Below are positions 1 to 11,000 of a DNA stretch of 64,000 nucleotides, piece after piece. The position numbers were made by a program, and so were the translations under genes. The DNA comes from JAIESQ01 sp964495375 (lineage in GTDB: Bacteria > Planctomycetota > Planctomycetia > Pirellulales > JAEUIK01). The stretch lies in contig CAZBWM010000014.1 in assembly GCA_964495375.1 (NCBI GenBank), positions 1 through 64,000 on the forward strand, in the 5' to 3' direction. The notes under the pieces are model-generated. The model did not search any database and was not told the origin of the DNA. It worked only from the letters and a program-made list of their open reading frames with translations. Position 1 is the first letter of the stretch. Every line of letters begins with the position of its first letter.

Positions 1-1
1 A

Positions 2-970
2 GCATCGCCACGTCCCTCGCTCGAGTCGCTACAGGAAACCCTCGACCAGTCGCAGCGCCAGGCCGCGGCGCCCGGGCCGCCACTGACGGTCAAGCCTTAC
101 GTGCCCCCCGAGGGTGCCGATTTGCCGCCGGCGTTGCCATCAAACGATCCGGCCAGGGCCGATCTTGTGACGGTCGATACGACGGCCGTCGATACAACGG
201 GCATCAACACAGCGGGCATTAACACAGCGGGCATTAACACAGCGGCGTTCGAGGCAACCACCGTCGCGAGTCGCCCACCGGTTCGTTCTCCGGCCGCTCC
301 CGCTTCTCCGGCATCGGCGTCGGCGGCGCGTCCCGTCAGACAAGTCGCGCCGCCAAGCGCGTACGTGCCCGCGCCCTCGACGCCGGGCATCGCGACTGCA
401 CGTTCGGCGCCCGGCTCTCGTACGACCATCGCGCCGCCGGTCACCAGTCGTATGGTCGCGGCCCCGCCCGTGATGGCGCCGCCCGTGGTGGCGCCCAAGG
501 TCGCTCGCCCCGCGCGAACGCCGCGTAAGATGACCGCGCCCGTCGTGCGGGCTGCCGCCGACCCGCTGGAGACCGCCTTGGCCGAACCGGCCCTCCTCGT
601 GCGCATGGCGAGCGCCGCCACGGTGCAGCCACAGCCGCCAGTCGCCGCGCGGTCGGGTCGGCGTCCGCAGGCGCCTGTCGTAGAATGTGCGCGGCCGGTC
701 TATCAAACCGCGCAAGCCATCGGCACCGCGCCAGCCATTGGCACCGCGCAAGCGATCGGCACTTCGGAAGCCACTGGAACCGTGCAACCTGTCAAGCAGA
801 CCGCTCCGGCCGGCTATCACGCGCCGATTTCGACGCCCGTTAACACTCCCAACTCCAGCGCCACACCAGCGAGCAAAGCTCCGCGCTCACTGATCGCGCC
901 GCCCATGACGCCCGCGCCGCGGACTTCCGCCGTCAAACCGATCGGGGTTTATTTGCCCACCGGCTGGTAG
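2..970 (+). CDS. Pro/Ala/Thr-rich low-complexity protein, 5'-truncated by the window edge
   Basis: The frame is open from the first bases of the window, so the true start lies upstream; a GTG at 101 is the first internal start-type codon but has no good ribosome binding site. About 320 residues are visible, almost entirely Pro, Ala, Thr, Ser and Val, with short repeats of the type N-T-A-G-I and another set spelling A-I-G-T. The protein ends with a hydrophobic-aromatic tail (V-Y-L-P-T-G-W). No catalytic motif or membrane segment is visible. It looks like a disordered linker or a surface or envelope-associated tail of a larger protein. Function is unknown. It converges on the membrane-protein gene that ends at 1038. 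Confidence 0.6.
   Translation, partial: ASPRPSLESLQETLDQSQRQAAAPGPPLTVKPYVPPEGADLPPALPSNDPARADLVTVDTTAVDTTGINTAGINTAGINTAAFEATTVASRPPVRSPAAPASPASASAARPVRQVAPPSAYVPAPSTPGIATARSAPGSRTTIAPPVTSRMVAAPPVMAPPVVAPKVARPARTPRKMTAPVVRAAADPLETALAEPALLVRMASAATVQPQPPVAARSGRRPQAPVVECARPVYQTAQAIGTAPAIGTAQAIGTSEATGTVQPVKQTAPAGYHAPISTPVNTPNSSATPASKAPRSLIAPPMTPAPRTSAVKPIGVYLPTGW
201..245 (+). repeat. 15-bp in-frame tandem repeat (three copies)
   Basis: The unit GCATTAACACAGCGG occurs three times head to tail; the first copy differs by one base. It is in frame inside the Pro/Ala-rich coding region and encodes repeated G-I-N-T-A. Copy-number change would not break the frame. Confidence 0.85.
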
Positions 971-1037
971 CGCACTCGCGCAGGGCAAACTCAAGTCTGC
1001 GAAGCGCGGCAAACCCACTCGCTTGTCGCCAAGAGTT

Positions 1038-2819
1038 CTAAGCCATTGCCCGCGCGCTCGCCTGCCGACGCCGGCTGCTTCGCCAGAGACCGATCCCAGC
1101 ACCAGCGACTGCCAACGCACCAAGCACCTGCAGCATCCAACCAAACGGCGCAAAGGGAGGAGCAATCCTGAGTTCAAGTTGCCCACTGGCAGGGATCACC
1201 CCTTCGACGATGGCGGTTCGATCCACAACCGGTAGCGCCGCATACGGGCGCTGGCCATCGACGAGCCAGTACGAGCCTCGGTTCTGATTGATCCACGCCC
1301 GCGTGCCGGGGGGGCCTTCGAGCACGATCCGGTTCGGCGACCAGTGCGTCTGTCGCACAACATCGGCCGGACCAAACTCGCCACGATAGAACGGATGTCC
1401 CTGTCCGACGGCGCCGGTCTGCGGTTGGCTTCGCGCAATGAACGACTCGTAGCCGCCGATAATGCCCAGCCCGTGGTGCACAAAGCGGTACTGCGCGGAG
1501 TTCGCTTGGTCGGGCTTGCGAACGTCGTCCAGGCTATGCCAGGTTTGAATCTGGATGATCCGATCGCGAATCGGTGGGCCAGCAATCTCTTGTGCCGGCA
1601 AGCGGAAGGTCTGGTCGAGAACGAACCAGGCATGGGCCCCTAAGTCGAGCACCAGCGCAATCGCCAAACACGCACGCAAGCGCCGCCGCGACTCGCTGAT
1701 CGAGGCCAACCCCTGGCCGGCCGCCAGCGCCAAACCCAACATGCCCAACAACCGCCAGCGGGTCGGCACGCGCATCGAAGAGAGGACCGGCACGCCTTCG
1801 AGCAAGCGACTGGGGTGGTACCAGGCTGTGTTCCCCAATGACAACAACGTGCAGACTACGAACAACGTATGCCACCACCGCCAGCCGCGGCGGAACGACA
1901 GCCCGGCCAAAATCAGCGTCACGATCCCAACATAGCTGACAACTTCATGGGCAGCGCGGCCATCCCCCATGCCAGGTGAAAAGCCCCAACTTCCCAAGAG
2001 TAGCGGCAGCGCTATCGCGGGGAACGCCATTCTCGTGGTAATTCGCGACTCGGGATCCCACGGATTCTCGAGAATGATTTGCAGCGCCCCCAGCAGCCGC
2101 GCACCGGCCAAAGCGGCGATCACGCCTGCCGCGAAAACGCCCGCCCAGAGGATTTGAGATCGCGTCGCGCGCGGAGCTCGCAGCCAGCGAACGCCGATCC
2201 AGACAGGCACGATCACAAACAAGAACATCGTGGTGTAATGCAAGCACATCAGCGCGGCCGTCGCCACGCTGAGTCCCACCGCGAGTCCCCAGGCCGGCCG
2301 GACTTCGCACCAGCGCAGAAAGAGAATCGTCCAGGGAAGGTAAGCGATGCCGGCCACGGGAGTGTGGCCCCCCCAGATGTATCCGACCATGGCGCCATTC
2401 AAGGCGAACACGGCAGCGACGACGATGCTCACCAAGGCGCCGGCGAAATACTCCCACGCGAGCCAGTACATGCCGGCGAGTGCCAAGAGCAGATGCAACG
2501 AGCAATACAGCTTGAGCTGCACGACACTGTCGGACGACAGCGGAACCATCCACGACGCGGAAAACGCCGGGTGGGTAAACAGCGGCATCCCCCCGTTATG
2601 CCAGGGAGCCCACCAGGGAAACTCGCCGTACTGCTGAGTTGCCTGCCGAGAGCATTCGGCCAACTGGGTCATGAAGTCCCAGTCTTCCCCCCCCCAGTTT
2701 CCCGGCGAACGCCAGAGCGCGACGAGCACAACGACACCGACAAGCTGCGCGACTACGAACCCTGTCCAGAACTGGCGCTTCGTGGACAAAGTGTCGTTGC
2801 CGTTCACTGAGGGCCCCAT
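1038..2819 (-). CDS. Polytopic membrane protein, YfhO/GT-C glycosyltransferase-like
   Basis: 593 residues from the ATG at 2819. Longer upstream starts would add about 120 Arg-rich, non-membrane residues and are unlikely. The protein has an N-terminal membrane helix, then an acidic loop (G-E-D-W-D) and an aromatic stretch reading W-W-A-P-W-H-N-G-G-M-P-L. That layout resembles the first extracytoplasmic loop of YfhO and GT-C lipid-linked-sugar transferases. About ten hydrophobic segments follow, then a soluble C-terminal domain and a final membrane helix with a basic tail. The family predicts transfer of a sugar from a polyprenyl-phosphate donor on the outer face of the membrane; acceptor unknown. 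It is divergent from the similar gene at 3211, so the two probably share a regulatory region. Confidence 0.65.
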   Translation of the reverse strand: MGPSVNGNDTLSTKRQFWTGFVVAQLVGVVVLVALWRSPGNWGGEDWDFMTQLAECSRQATQQYGEFPWWAPWHNGGMPLFTHPAFSASWMVPLSSDSVVQLKLYCSLHLLLALAGMYWLAWEYFAGALVSIVVAAVFALNGAMVGYIWGGHTPVAGIAYLPWTILFLRWCEVRPAWGLAVGLSVATAALMCLHYTTMFLFVIVPVWIGVRWLRAPRATRSQILWAGVFAAGVIAALAGARLLGALQIILENPWDPESRITTRMAFPAIALPLLLGSWGFSPGMGDGRAAHEVVSYVGIVTLILAGLSFRRGWRWWHTLFVVCTLLSLGNTAWYHPSRLLEGVPVLSSMRVPTRWRLLGMLGLALAAGQGLASISESRRRLRACLAIALVLDLGAHAWFVLDQTFRLPAQEIAGPPIRDRIIQIQTWHSLDDVRKPDQANSAQYRFVHHGLGIIGGYESFIARSQPQTGAVGQGHPFYRGEFGPADVVRQTHWSPNRIVLEGPPGTRAWINQNRGSYWLVDGQRPYAALPVVDRTAIVEGVIPASGQLELRIAPPFAPFGWMLQVLGALAVAGAGIGLWRSSRRRQASARAMA

Positions 2820-3210
2820 AACCGTTGGCGGACGCCGGCCGAATCTCCTGCCGCGAGGTCGTCGCGTGGCCTCGATGCTACCCGCGCCGGGGGACGCAGG
2901 CTGAACGACTCGCAGCCGGGTCGCGACAGGCCTCAAATCACCCGGGCATTTGCCCGCGCACTCAACACCATAATTGACAAGCATTTGACCGTCCATCACG
3001 ATTGAACGCCACGCTGCCAATGCGTGCTGGCCAAATCTCGTTGCGGTTCGTGCCGCCGGGTTCGAGTGCGATAAACAACCTGGTGGGGCTGACGCATGGT
3101 CGAGTCGCCATCGTCGCATCGCCGGGGCAATTCGTTTGTCAAAATCCAATTCGCTTGTCGCCGGCTGCCGACACAATTCGAACGACACGGTTCAAGGGGG
3201 CGTCGCCCAG
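2820..3210. other. Divergent intergenic region, no gene seen
   Basis: This 391-bp stretch separates two divergent membrane-protein genes and should hold both promoters. I see no convincing -35/-10 pair, no strong hairpin and no small gene with a ribosome binding site. Open frames crossing it are Arg-rich shadows. Confidence 0.5.
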
Positions 3211-5037
3211 ATGGCGAGTAAGCATCCGGCGCAGCCGGCACCTGCCAACGGCTGGCTGAAGTTCTGCATACCCGCTGCCCTGTTCGTCGCGGTCGCGGGC
3301 TGCGCCTACTATGCGTGTGAGCCGTACCTGGCTTGCGGGTTTCGCTACGACGACTACGACTTCCTGCGATCGATCGGTTGCATTCAAACGGGTCAAGAGT
3401 CGTGGGCAATGTTCCTCATCGGGCGGTGGGGCCCGCGCTTGATGCCGCTTTGGAAGCTGGCTTACTCGACGGTGATCCTTGCCTCGGGATGCAGCCCTCG
3501 CGCAATGCACCTTTTCATCATGCTGCTGCACGCGGTCTCAGCTGGCTTGCTTTATGCACTGCTGCGGCGGCTCAATTTTCACTGGCTCGCGGCGGCTGCC
3601 AGCTCACTGCTCTGGGCCGGCGCCGCGGTCGGGGGGACCGACAGCCCCGGCGTTTGGCCGTTCACGGGATACATCACCGTTTCCATCATTCTGCTGCTGG
3701 CCCTATCGATCCTGTTGACGCATGCGACGCGTGCGTCGCTCGATCGGCGTTGGCCCTACTACTTGCTCGTCGCCGCGACGACACTCGCCCTGATCTTGGC
3801 CGATTCGCCGAACCTGGCCTTCGTCCCGTTTTTCGCCGCGGGCATCGCGCTGGGGTTCCGCGACCCGCAGGCCCGAGCGCTCCGGCGACGATTGCTGCTG
3901 AGTCTGGGCTTTCCTTTTCTCATCACCGCGCCGCTCGCCCTGTTGTCGGCCTATTCCGCGATGGGGCACGCGGATCGCCAACGCCAGTTCGATTTGCCTA
4001 GCGTCCTCCAGCGCACCGCCGCGGAGTTGTCGTTCGCACTCGGCACGCTGGTCTACGACAAGACGAACCTGCCCGATTCGGCCAACTTGACGAAGAAGTA
4101 TCTGCTCGCGGCGGTGGTGCTCGCGATGACCGCCATCGTCGTCGCGCCCCGCCGGCGACTGCTCTTCTGGGGCCTCGTGGCCGCGACGATCATCCACGTG
4201 CTCTCCTTCAACGTGGGTGGCGTGGACGTCGAATTCTTACATGCCCTCAATGCTGGACGTTACCTTTACTTTCCGACGTTCTTCTGGTGCCTGCTGGCCG
4301 CGCTGCTGCTGACTCGACTATTGGACGAGGCGCCAGCGCGCCGCGTGTGGCTTGCGGTGGCGCCGCTGGTTGTCGTGTTCCCGTTTTATCTCGCGCATCA
4401 ACGCGCTGTCGCCGCGCACTCCGCCACGGTATTTGGTCTGGAGACTCAGGAGTGGCGGCAGGCCTACGACTTGCAGCGCGCAGTTCTCGTTCGTCTGGCA
4501 ACGCAAGCCGAGCAGCAGCGGCAAGTGATTTCGCTCCTCGATGTGCCCGTCCGCGTCACCAACAGCAATCACTTGCTGTGGCCCGCTTCTGCCTTCGCGG
4601 CAACCTGCGTACCCGAAGCGAAACCTTATCTTGAGTTTCGAGACTACGAACCCGACGACCAGACTCTCGCACAACAACTAGCGCTAATTGCCAGTTGCGA
4701 GAGCCCCAGCCAGCCCAGCGGCTGGCAGGAGACTATTCTCGCAGCCGAGCAATTGCGAAGACAATTTGAGTGGCTGGTGCAGCTCGGTCGCGATCGCGAC
4801 GTTCCGATTGTCTTTCCCAATGTGTCGTCGAACCTCGCCGGTTTGCCGATCCACACGGGTAGTTTCCTGGCGTTTTACGATCTACTAGGCCCAGGAAAAG
4901 TTGAATTGGTCGACGGCAGCCCGGCAGACATTGAGAGCATAACGTCGTTACAAAAACTCGTCGAATCAAGCGACGCACCTCAGTCTCAGGCCTGGCGCCA
5001 AGATCTCCAAAGCCTGCGATCCCAGTTACGCGACTAA
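3211..5037 (+). CDS. Polytopic membrane protein, GT-C (PMT/ArnT-like) glycosyltransferase candidate
   Basis: 608 residues from the ATG at 3211, chosen because AAGGGGG lies ten bases upstream; earlier in-frame starts lack this. A first membrane helix (about residues 15-35) is followed by an extracytoplasmic loop with an acidic motif, R-Y-D-D-Y-D-F-L, where GT-C enzymes carry their catalytic Asp pair. Roughly ten further membrane helices follow, then a soluble C-terminal region of about 180 residues (from about residue 425) without a recognised motif. Function by analogy: polyprenyl-phosphate-sugar-dependent transfer outside the cytoplasm. The substrate cannot be told from the sequence. It is followed by another GT-C-like gene at 5233 on the same strand, 195 bp away. 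Confidence 0.65.
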   Translation: MASKHPAQPAPANGWLKFCIPAALFVAVAGCAYYACEPYLACGFRYDDYDFLRSIGCIQTGQESWAMFLIGRWGPRLMPLWKLAYSTVILASGCSPRAMHLFIMLLHAVSAGLLYALLRRLNFHWLAAAASSLLWAGAAVGGTDSPGVWPFTGYITVSIILLLALSILLTHATRASLDRRWPYYLLVAATTLALILADSPNLAFVPFFAAGIALGFRDPQARALRRRLLLSLGFPFLITAPLALLSAYSAMGHADRQRQFDLPSVLQRTAAELSFALGTLVYDKTNLPDSANLTKKYLLAAVVLAMTAIVVAPRRRLLFWGLVAATIIHVLSFNVGGVDVEFLHALNAGRYLYFPTFFWCLLAALLLTRLLDEAPARRVWLAVAPLVVVFPFYLAHQRAVAAHSATVFGLETQEWRQAYDLQRAVLVRLATQAEQQRQVISLLDVPVRVTNSNHLLWPASAFAATCVPEAKPYLEFRDYEPDDQTLAQQLALIASCESPSQPSGWQETILAAEQLRRQFEWLVQLGRDRDVPIVFPNVSSNLAGLPIHTGSFLAFYDLLGPGKVELVDGSPADIESITSLQKLVESSDAPQSQAWRQDLQSLRSQLRD

Positions 5038-5232
5038 TTCGTTCGGCCGCGCTGCCAACGCAGCGAACCGACGCGCCGGCAACCGCCAGACGGTCACGAA
5101 CAAGTGCCAGGCCCGCACACTTGCGACGACCGCTGATCCGTGTCAGCATGAAGCAGAGTCCCGGCATTCGCCCGGCGGCCAGTACCTGAAGTCGCGGTCC
5201 TGTCGAGTTCGCTCCCTCGCCGCTGAGACGAT

Positions 5233-8076
5233 ATGAACTCCAGCTCTCCACCAGGCCCCACCGCGCCGCCGGGCAAATCGCCCGCCACCGAGGCGCCGCC
5301 TGCCAAGGCCAGGCAGCGCCGCCGAGTTGGAGTGGAGCGCAGCGGCACAGACGTCGGTCGGTCGCCGCGAGCCTCCTGGCTGCTGCGCTGGATCGGCGTC
5401 TGGCTTCTGACCTGGGTGGCATTGATCGGCTGGCGCGCCAACTCCTTGTTGCTTCCGCCTTATGGCGACACCGCCGCCAGCTTGTTTGTCGAAGCCGATT
5501 GGCTCGAGTCACATCATTTCGACTATTCGCGCCTGTGGCAGGGCGAAGAGTCGTTCGGCGCGGGCGGGCCTCGCGCACAGGGGACAAGCCTGCTGCCTAC
5601 CGTGGTCGCGTTATTGTTTCGCGCCGGCTTGAGCCAGACTGCGGTGCAGGTTGTCTTGCATCTGGCCAACCTCGCTTGTGCCGCCGCGCTGTTGATCATG
5701 GTCTTCGCGCTGCTGCTGCCCGTCGCCGGTAAGTGGGGGACCGCCGTGCTCGTGGCCGCAATCGTGACCACGCCGCTCTTCAGCGTGCAGATCGAAATGC
5801 TCGGGCTCGATTTGCCGATGGCGACCTTTGCCGTCGCGGCGGCGCTCTTGGCGCTGCGCGGTCACTTGGGCTGGGCGGCGCTGGCCACCATAATCAGCTT
5901 CGGCATGAAGAACACCGGGTTCGTGGCGACCTTTGCGATCTGGTTGTGGGCCGCGGCGTCCTTGGCCGATCGATCCGCGGATGATTATCCCAGTCGGTCG
6001 ACAAAGGTAGCCCGTGGCCGCTGGACAGCGTACGTCGGTTTCGCGCTGCTCAGTGCGTCGCTGGTCGCCCAGGGGCTGCTGATCGGTTGGGCGAGCTCTT
6101 TCGCGACCAAAGCCAAGGGCGAACCGCAGTTGAGCGACTACCTCGGCTTTGCCGACTTGCTGACGCTTTACCCCGATGTGATCGCGCTTGGCGCTACGCT
6201 CGCCATTTCGACGGCGCTGGTCGCCCTGGCAGGTGCCCAAAAACGGTTTCGGGATGCCTCGCTTCCCACGCCGGCAACGACTGCAACCCCAACGACTGCA
6301 ACCCCAACGACTGCAACCCCAACGACTGGGCGTCGCCTGTTGTCGGCAATGCTGTCGCGGCCCGAGCTGGTTCTTGCCTGGCTAGTCGTAATTGGCACGC
6401 TCGTGGTAACGCTGCTGGTGATCTGGGCCCCGCTGCCGCGAAACTTCACCTTGGCCGTTCCCTTTCTCTATGTCCTCGCCGGCTCGCTCTGGCTGCGCAA
6501 CGCTCGCGGGCGACCGCTGGCACTGGCCTGTTTGTCGTTGCTTGTCATCGGCAATCTGGTGAATCGCGCCGGGCTGCTCTATCCCCCGCTGCAGTTCTGG
6601 GCACAAACCGCCGCCTTGCGCGAGCGCAGTCACGAGTATCGAGCCGATCAACTCAGTACGATTGCTGCGCTGCACGCGATCTCGACCGAGCGACGACCCG
6701 ACGAAGCTCTGATCGCGGCCACCCCGTTGGCGCTCTACCTGGCGCTCCCGCGATTGGGTTATGTCGAAACACCTCAACCAGGCTATGCCGTAAGTGCGCT
6801 GTCTGTTGGCGACTGGCCCCGCGTCGCGCGACTCTTTAACGATCACCCCCGTCGTCTGATGCTCGTCGTCGCCGATTGCGTCGAGTACGGTCTGGGGCAA
6901 ATCACGGCGCCATTTCCCGATCCTGACGATCCGCAGGAAGAGGTTGTCTACTCCGACCAGCAGCCGAATCGACTCGTGGTCTATCGGCGTGACTTAAGCA
7001 AAGTGGCCGCGGACAGCGAAGTCGCCGCGGCGAATGCGGCCCTCGATCGCTGGTATCTCGAGCACTTCTGGTACGACGCTGCGCTCGACCGTCGACCGGC
7101 AGTCCCACTGCTCGCGCGCGCCAAGTCGTTGGTCGCAGCCGACTGCCGGATGCCAGCCATCGAGTTGCTGCGCCGCGGAATGGCCGACAAACCAGACGAC
7201 CTCGATTTACAACTCGAACTGGCCAGGCAACTCATCGAAGCAGGGCAACTCGACGAAGGTTTGACCTACGCCCACGAAGTGGCCTGGGCCGACGACCACC
7301 GGGCGGACGCTTTCGATGTGCTCGGGCAGGGGCGCCTGCGGCAAGGGCAGTTCGACCGCGCCCTGGCAGAGTTCCAGACGGCCCTCGAGCGCGACCCCAA
7401 TCTCGACAACGCCCGCTACCATCAGGCCCTGGCCTTTCTGCGCAAGAACGACGCCGCCCAGGCCGAATCCACGCTGCGCAATTTGCTGATCCGCAATCCC
7501 GCTTACCACGAGGCTCGGCTGCAATTGGGTTTGCTCGCGCTCTTGGCCGGCAAGTTCGATGAGGCCGTCGGCGAGTTCGACGAAGTGCTGCGGCGCGATT
7601 CTCGCCGCGCCGACGCCGCCTTCTCGGCGGGCAGCGCGCGTTTGCAGCAGCAGCGCCTCCCAGAGGCCGAGCAGTACTTTCGCACCGCGATCCAACGCCA
7701 ACCCGATCATGCCGAGGCCAAGAACTACCTCGGATTGCTGCACCTGAATCGCGGCGAGAACGAGCGAGCCGAGCAACTGTTTCGCCAGGCCATCGCCGAT
7801 AAGCCAGGCTATGCCGAGCCGTACAACAATCTGGGCGTCGCGCTGGGCAATACCAACCGCCGCGCCGAGGCCGAAGCCCAGTTCCGCGCCGCCATTCGTC
7901 TCGCGCCCAACTACGCCGAGGCCTATAACAACCTAGGCATGCTACTAGCGCAGAGCGGGCAGTTGCCAGCCGCCCGCGAGTGTTTTGTGCAGGCGCTGCA
8001 ACGAAATCCAAACTTTCAGCACGCTCAGCAGAACTTGCAGCAGGTCGATGCCCGCCTTAAAGGAAGCACGCCGTGA
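5233..8076 (+). CDS. GT-C-like membrane protein fused to C-terminal TPR repeats
   Basis: 947 residues. After a basic, Pro-rich N-terminus of about 50 residues come roughly 10-11 membrane helices up to about residue 460, with an acidic loop-1 pattern (P-Y-G-D-T-A) placed as in GT-C sugar transferases. A soluble segment follows. From about residue 640 to the end there are eight or so TPR units with the usual W/L-G-Y/F-A-P spacing, for example near A-E-A-Y-N-N-L-G. A 15-bp tandem repeat (6276-6328) encodes a T-A-T-P-T linker inside the membrane part. The TPR block probably binds a partner at the membrane. The stop codon overlaps the start of the next gene by four bases (GTGA), so the two are almost certainly translated together. 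Confidence 0.7.
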   Translation: MNSSSPPGPTAPPGKSPATEAPPAKARQRRRVGVERSGTDVGRSPRASWLLRWIGVWLLTWVALIGWRANSLLLPPYGDTAASLFVEADWLESHHFDYSRLWQGEESFGAGGPRAQGTSLLPTVVALLFRAGLSQTAVQVVLHLANLACAAALLIMVFALLLPVAGKWGTAVLVAAIVTTPLFSVQIEMLGLDLPMATFAVAAALLALRGHLGWAALATIISFGMKNTGFVATFAIWLWAAASLADRSADDYPSRSTKVARGRWTAYVGFALLSASLVAQGLLIGWASSFATKAKGEPQLSDYLGFADLLTLYPDVIALGATLAISTALVALAGAQKRFRDASLPTPATTATPTTATPTTATPTTGRRLLSAMLSRPELVLAWLVVIGTLVVTLLVIWAPLPRNFTLAVPFLYVLAGSLWLRNARGRPLALACLSLLVIGNLVNRAGLLYPPLQFWAQTAALRERSHEYRADQLSTIAALHAISTERRPDEALIAATPLALYLALPRLGYVETPQPGYAVSALSVGDWPRVARLFNDHPRRLMLVVADCVEYGLGQITAPFPDPDDPQEEVVYSDQQPNRLVVYRRDLSKVAADSEVAAANAALDRWYLEHFWYDAALDRRPAVPLLARAKSLVAADCRMPAIELLRRGMADKPDDLDLQLELARQLIEAGQLDEGLTYAHEVAWADDHRADAFDVLGQGRLRQGQFDRALAEFQTALERDPNLDNARYHQALAFLRKNDAAQAESTLRNLLIRNPAYHEARLQLGLLALLAGKFDEAVGEFDEVLRRDSRRADAAFSAGSARLQQQRLPEAEQYFRTAIQRQPDHAEAKNYLGLLHLNRGENERAEQLFRQAIADKPGYAEPYNNLGVALGNTNRRAEAEAQFRAAIRLAPNYAEAYNNLGMLLAQSGQLPAARECFVQALQRNPNFQHAQQNLQQVDARLKGSTP
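6276..6328 (+). repeat. 15-bp coding tandem repeat, about 3.5 copies
   Basis: The unit AACGACTGCAACCCC is repeated three times exactly, plus eight bases. It keeps frame and encodes a Thr/Ala/Pro linker between two hydrophobic blocks of the membrane protein. Confidence 0.9.
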
Positions 8077-11000
8077 GTGTTCGCCTAGCGCGCCACGCCG
8101 CGCCGCAGCATGTCCGAGAGCCCGTGACGAATGTTTCACAGCGCGGACGAATCGCGCGCGCCATCGTCATCGCGAGTTGGAGCTGCTTCATCGCGATGGG
8201 AGCCGCGCCGGGCACAGTCCGCGGGCAGGATGCCCAGGCCGCCGCGCCGGCCGCTGCCAGCGCCGCTCCACCGAGACGGCAAATCGCGGACTTCGCGCTG
8301 AGCGACACGAACAATGTCGAACACCGGCTGTCCGGCCTGGCCGACAAGCCGCTCGTGGTCGTGGCCTTCGTCGGGGTCGAGTGCCCACTCGTACAGCTTT
8401 ATACGGGCCGACTGGTGGCGCTACACGAGAAACTCGCTTCGCACGGCGTCGCCTTCTGGGCGATCGACTCGAACCGCCAGGACGATCTCCGCGAGGTCGA
8501 GCATTACGCGCGCACCTTCCAGATTCCATTTCCGGTGCTGCGCGATCCGGCAGGCGAAGTTGCCGAGGCCTTCGGCGCCACGCGCACGCCCGAGGTATTT
8601 GTTCTCGACGCCCAGCGCCAGGTGCGCTACCAGGGTCGTATCGACGATCAATATGGCATCGACCGTGGCGTGAACTTCCAACGCCCTAAACCAACGCGGC
8701 ACGACCTGGCCGCCGCGCTCGATGAGTTGCTGGCCGGTCAACAAGTTTCACAGCCCCAAATCGCCACGGCGGGTTGCCTGATCGGTCGGCGCCGGCCCGC
8801 AGACGAGAATAGTCCGGTGACGTGGTCGCAACAGATTTCGCGCATCTTCCAACGCCGCTGTCAGGGTTGCCACCAGCCGGGCGAGATCGCCCCCTTTCCG
8901 CTGTTGACCTACGAGGATGTCATCGGTTGGGACGCGATGATCGCCGAGGTGGTGAGCGAAGGTCGCATGCCCCCTTGGCACGCGAACCCGGCTTATGGCG
9001 AGTTTCTCAACGATTCGCGCCTGACCGAGGAGGAGCAGCAATTGATCGCCGAGTGGGTCGCCCATGGCGCTCCGGAGGGGGATCGCGCGCAACTACCGCC
9101 GCCGATCAAGACCGCTTCGACGAAGGACAGCGAGCCCTGGGACGCCGAGTTCTTCATCCAAGACAAACCGTTTGAGGTGCCCGCCGAAGGCGTGCTCGAT
9201 TACCAGTACTTCACGGTCGACCCAGGCTTCACCGAAGACAAGTGGGTCTCCGCTGTCCAGGCGCGCCCCGATTGCCGAGCCGTGGTACACCACATGGCGG
9301 TCTTCATCGCGCCCCCAGGAGATTTCTTCAAACTGCGCCGCCAGGGCAAGGTCAGCGAGATCGGCGGCTACGTGCCGGGAGTCCATTTCTCAGACTATGT
9401 CGGGCATCCAGCCGACGCCGAAGAACTCCCCGAATTGAGCGAAGAATCGGGCTTGATGCTGGTGCCGGCCGGCTCGCAGATCGTGTTCGAAATGCACTAC
9501 ACGGCCAGCGGCCGCGCGCAACAAGACCGCACGAGCGTGGTGCTGCGGTTTGCCGATCAAGCGCAGGTCGCCCGCAAGTCGACGAGCCGCTTTGGATCGG
9601 CATTGGCAGAGTCGACCGATTTCGCCATTCCCGAGCAAGCCAGCGACTACCCGGTCGAGGGTTGGTACACGTTTCTCAACGATTCCAAAATACTCTGGCT
9701 CAACGCGCACATGCACCTCCGCGGCAAGTCGATGCGATTCGAGGCGCACTATCCAAACGGCGAGCGCGAGGTGCTGCTGGACATCCCGCGCTACGATTTC
9801 GATTGGCAAACGGTCTACCTGCTGCGCCGGCCCAAGCAGATGCCCAAGGGGACGCGACTCCACTGCGTGGCCCATTACGACAATTCGTCCGACAACTTGC
9901 GCAATCCCGACCCCGATCGCGTGATCTGCTACGGACATCAAACCTGGCAAGAGATGATGGCCGGTACGATGGGGCTCGTGTCCACGGTTGGCAACGCAGC
10001 GCCCCCCGAACCTGGTTCGCCCGCGCCCAAAGCGGACGACATCCTGGCGGGCTATACGCCGGTCGAGCAAGTGCCAGCCGAGCGCCGCGCCAGCTATTAC
10101 ATACAGCGTGCGTTGTATCGCGAACGTCGCGACGACCGCGCCGGCGCGATCGCCGACCTCGACCTGGCGATCGAACAGGATGCCAACTCGGCCGCGGCCT
10201 GGTTCGAGCGCGGACGATTGCGGCAGGTAGCCAACGATCATCGCGCGGCGCTGGCCGATCTGAATCGGGCGGTCGCCCTTGATTCGCGCGAGTCCAAGTA
10301 CCTGATCGAACGCGGCTGGGCGCAATTCCACTTGCAGAACTATACCGCGGCCATCGGCGATTTCGACACCGCCCTCACGTTATCGCCGCGCAATTATTGG
10401 GCCTGGTTCTATCGCGCGGTGACACGCCTGGCCGGCGGCGACATCCCGCCGGCAATTGCGGAACTCGAGCAATTGACCCGTGAAATCAATCCCGGGTTTC
10501 TGCCCGGCCGCTGGGAGCTCGCCAAGGTGTACTTGGCGCTGGGCCGAGACGCCGAAGCCCGCGCGCAATGTGACGCCGTGCTCGAAGTCGAACCCGATCG
10601 CGCGGCCGAGTTCGAGCTCAAGTTCGCCACGCAGCGTCTCAAGCAAGGCCGGCTCGAGGAAGCGACGTCGCACCTCAACAAGATCCTGACCTCGGAGCCC
10701 GCCCACGCCGAGGCCCGCCTGACACTGGCCATGATTCGTTTCCAACAGGGGGAACATGCCGCCGGGCTGGAGCAGTTGCGCGAGATCGTCCGCCAGCACC
10801 CCGACGAGATCGAAGCGCGCTTGCGTTTGGCTCGCGCGCTTTCGCAAGTGGGCGATCCGGCCGAAGCGCTGTCGACGTATCGGGAAGCGCACAGCAAGTC
10901 GCCCGACAACCTCGACGCCGCGAATGCGCTCGCCTGGACACTGGCGACCTCCCCGGTCGATGCGCTCCGCTCCGGCGCCGAGGCGGTTCGCCTGGCGGAA

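Noticed and set aside
2079..2810. 243-codon plus-strand frame
   Set aside because: It is antisense to the YfhO/GT-C-like membrane gene and reads Arg/His/Gln-rich, as such shadows do in GC-rich DNA.
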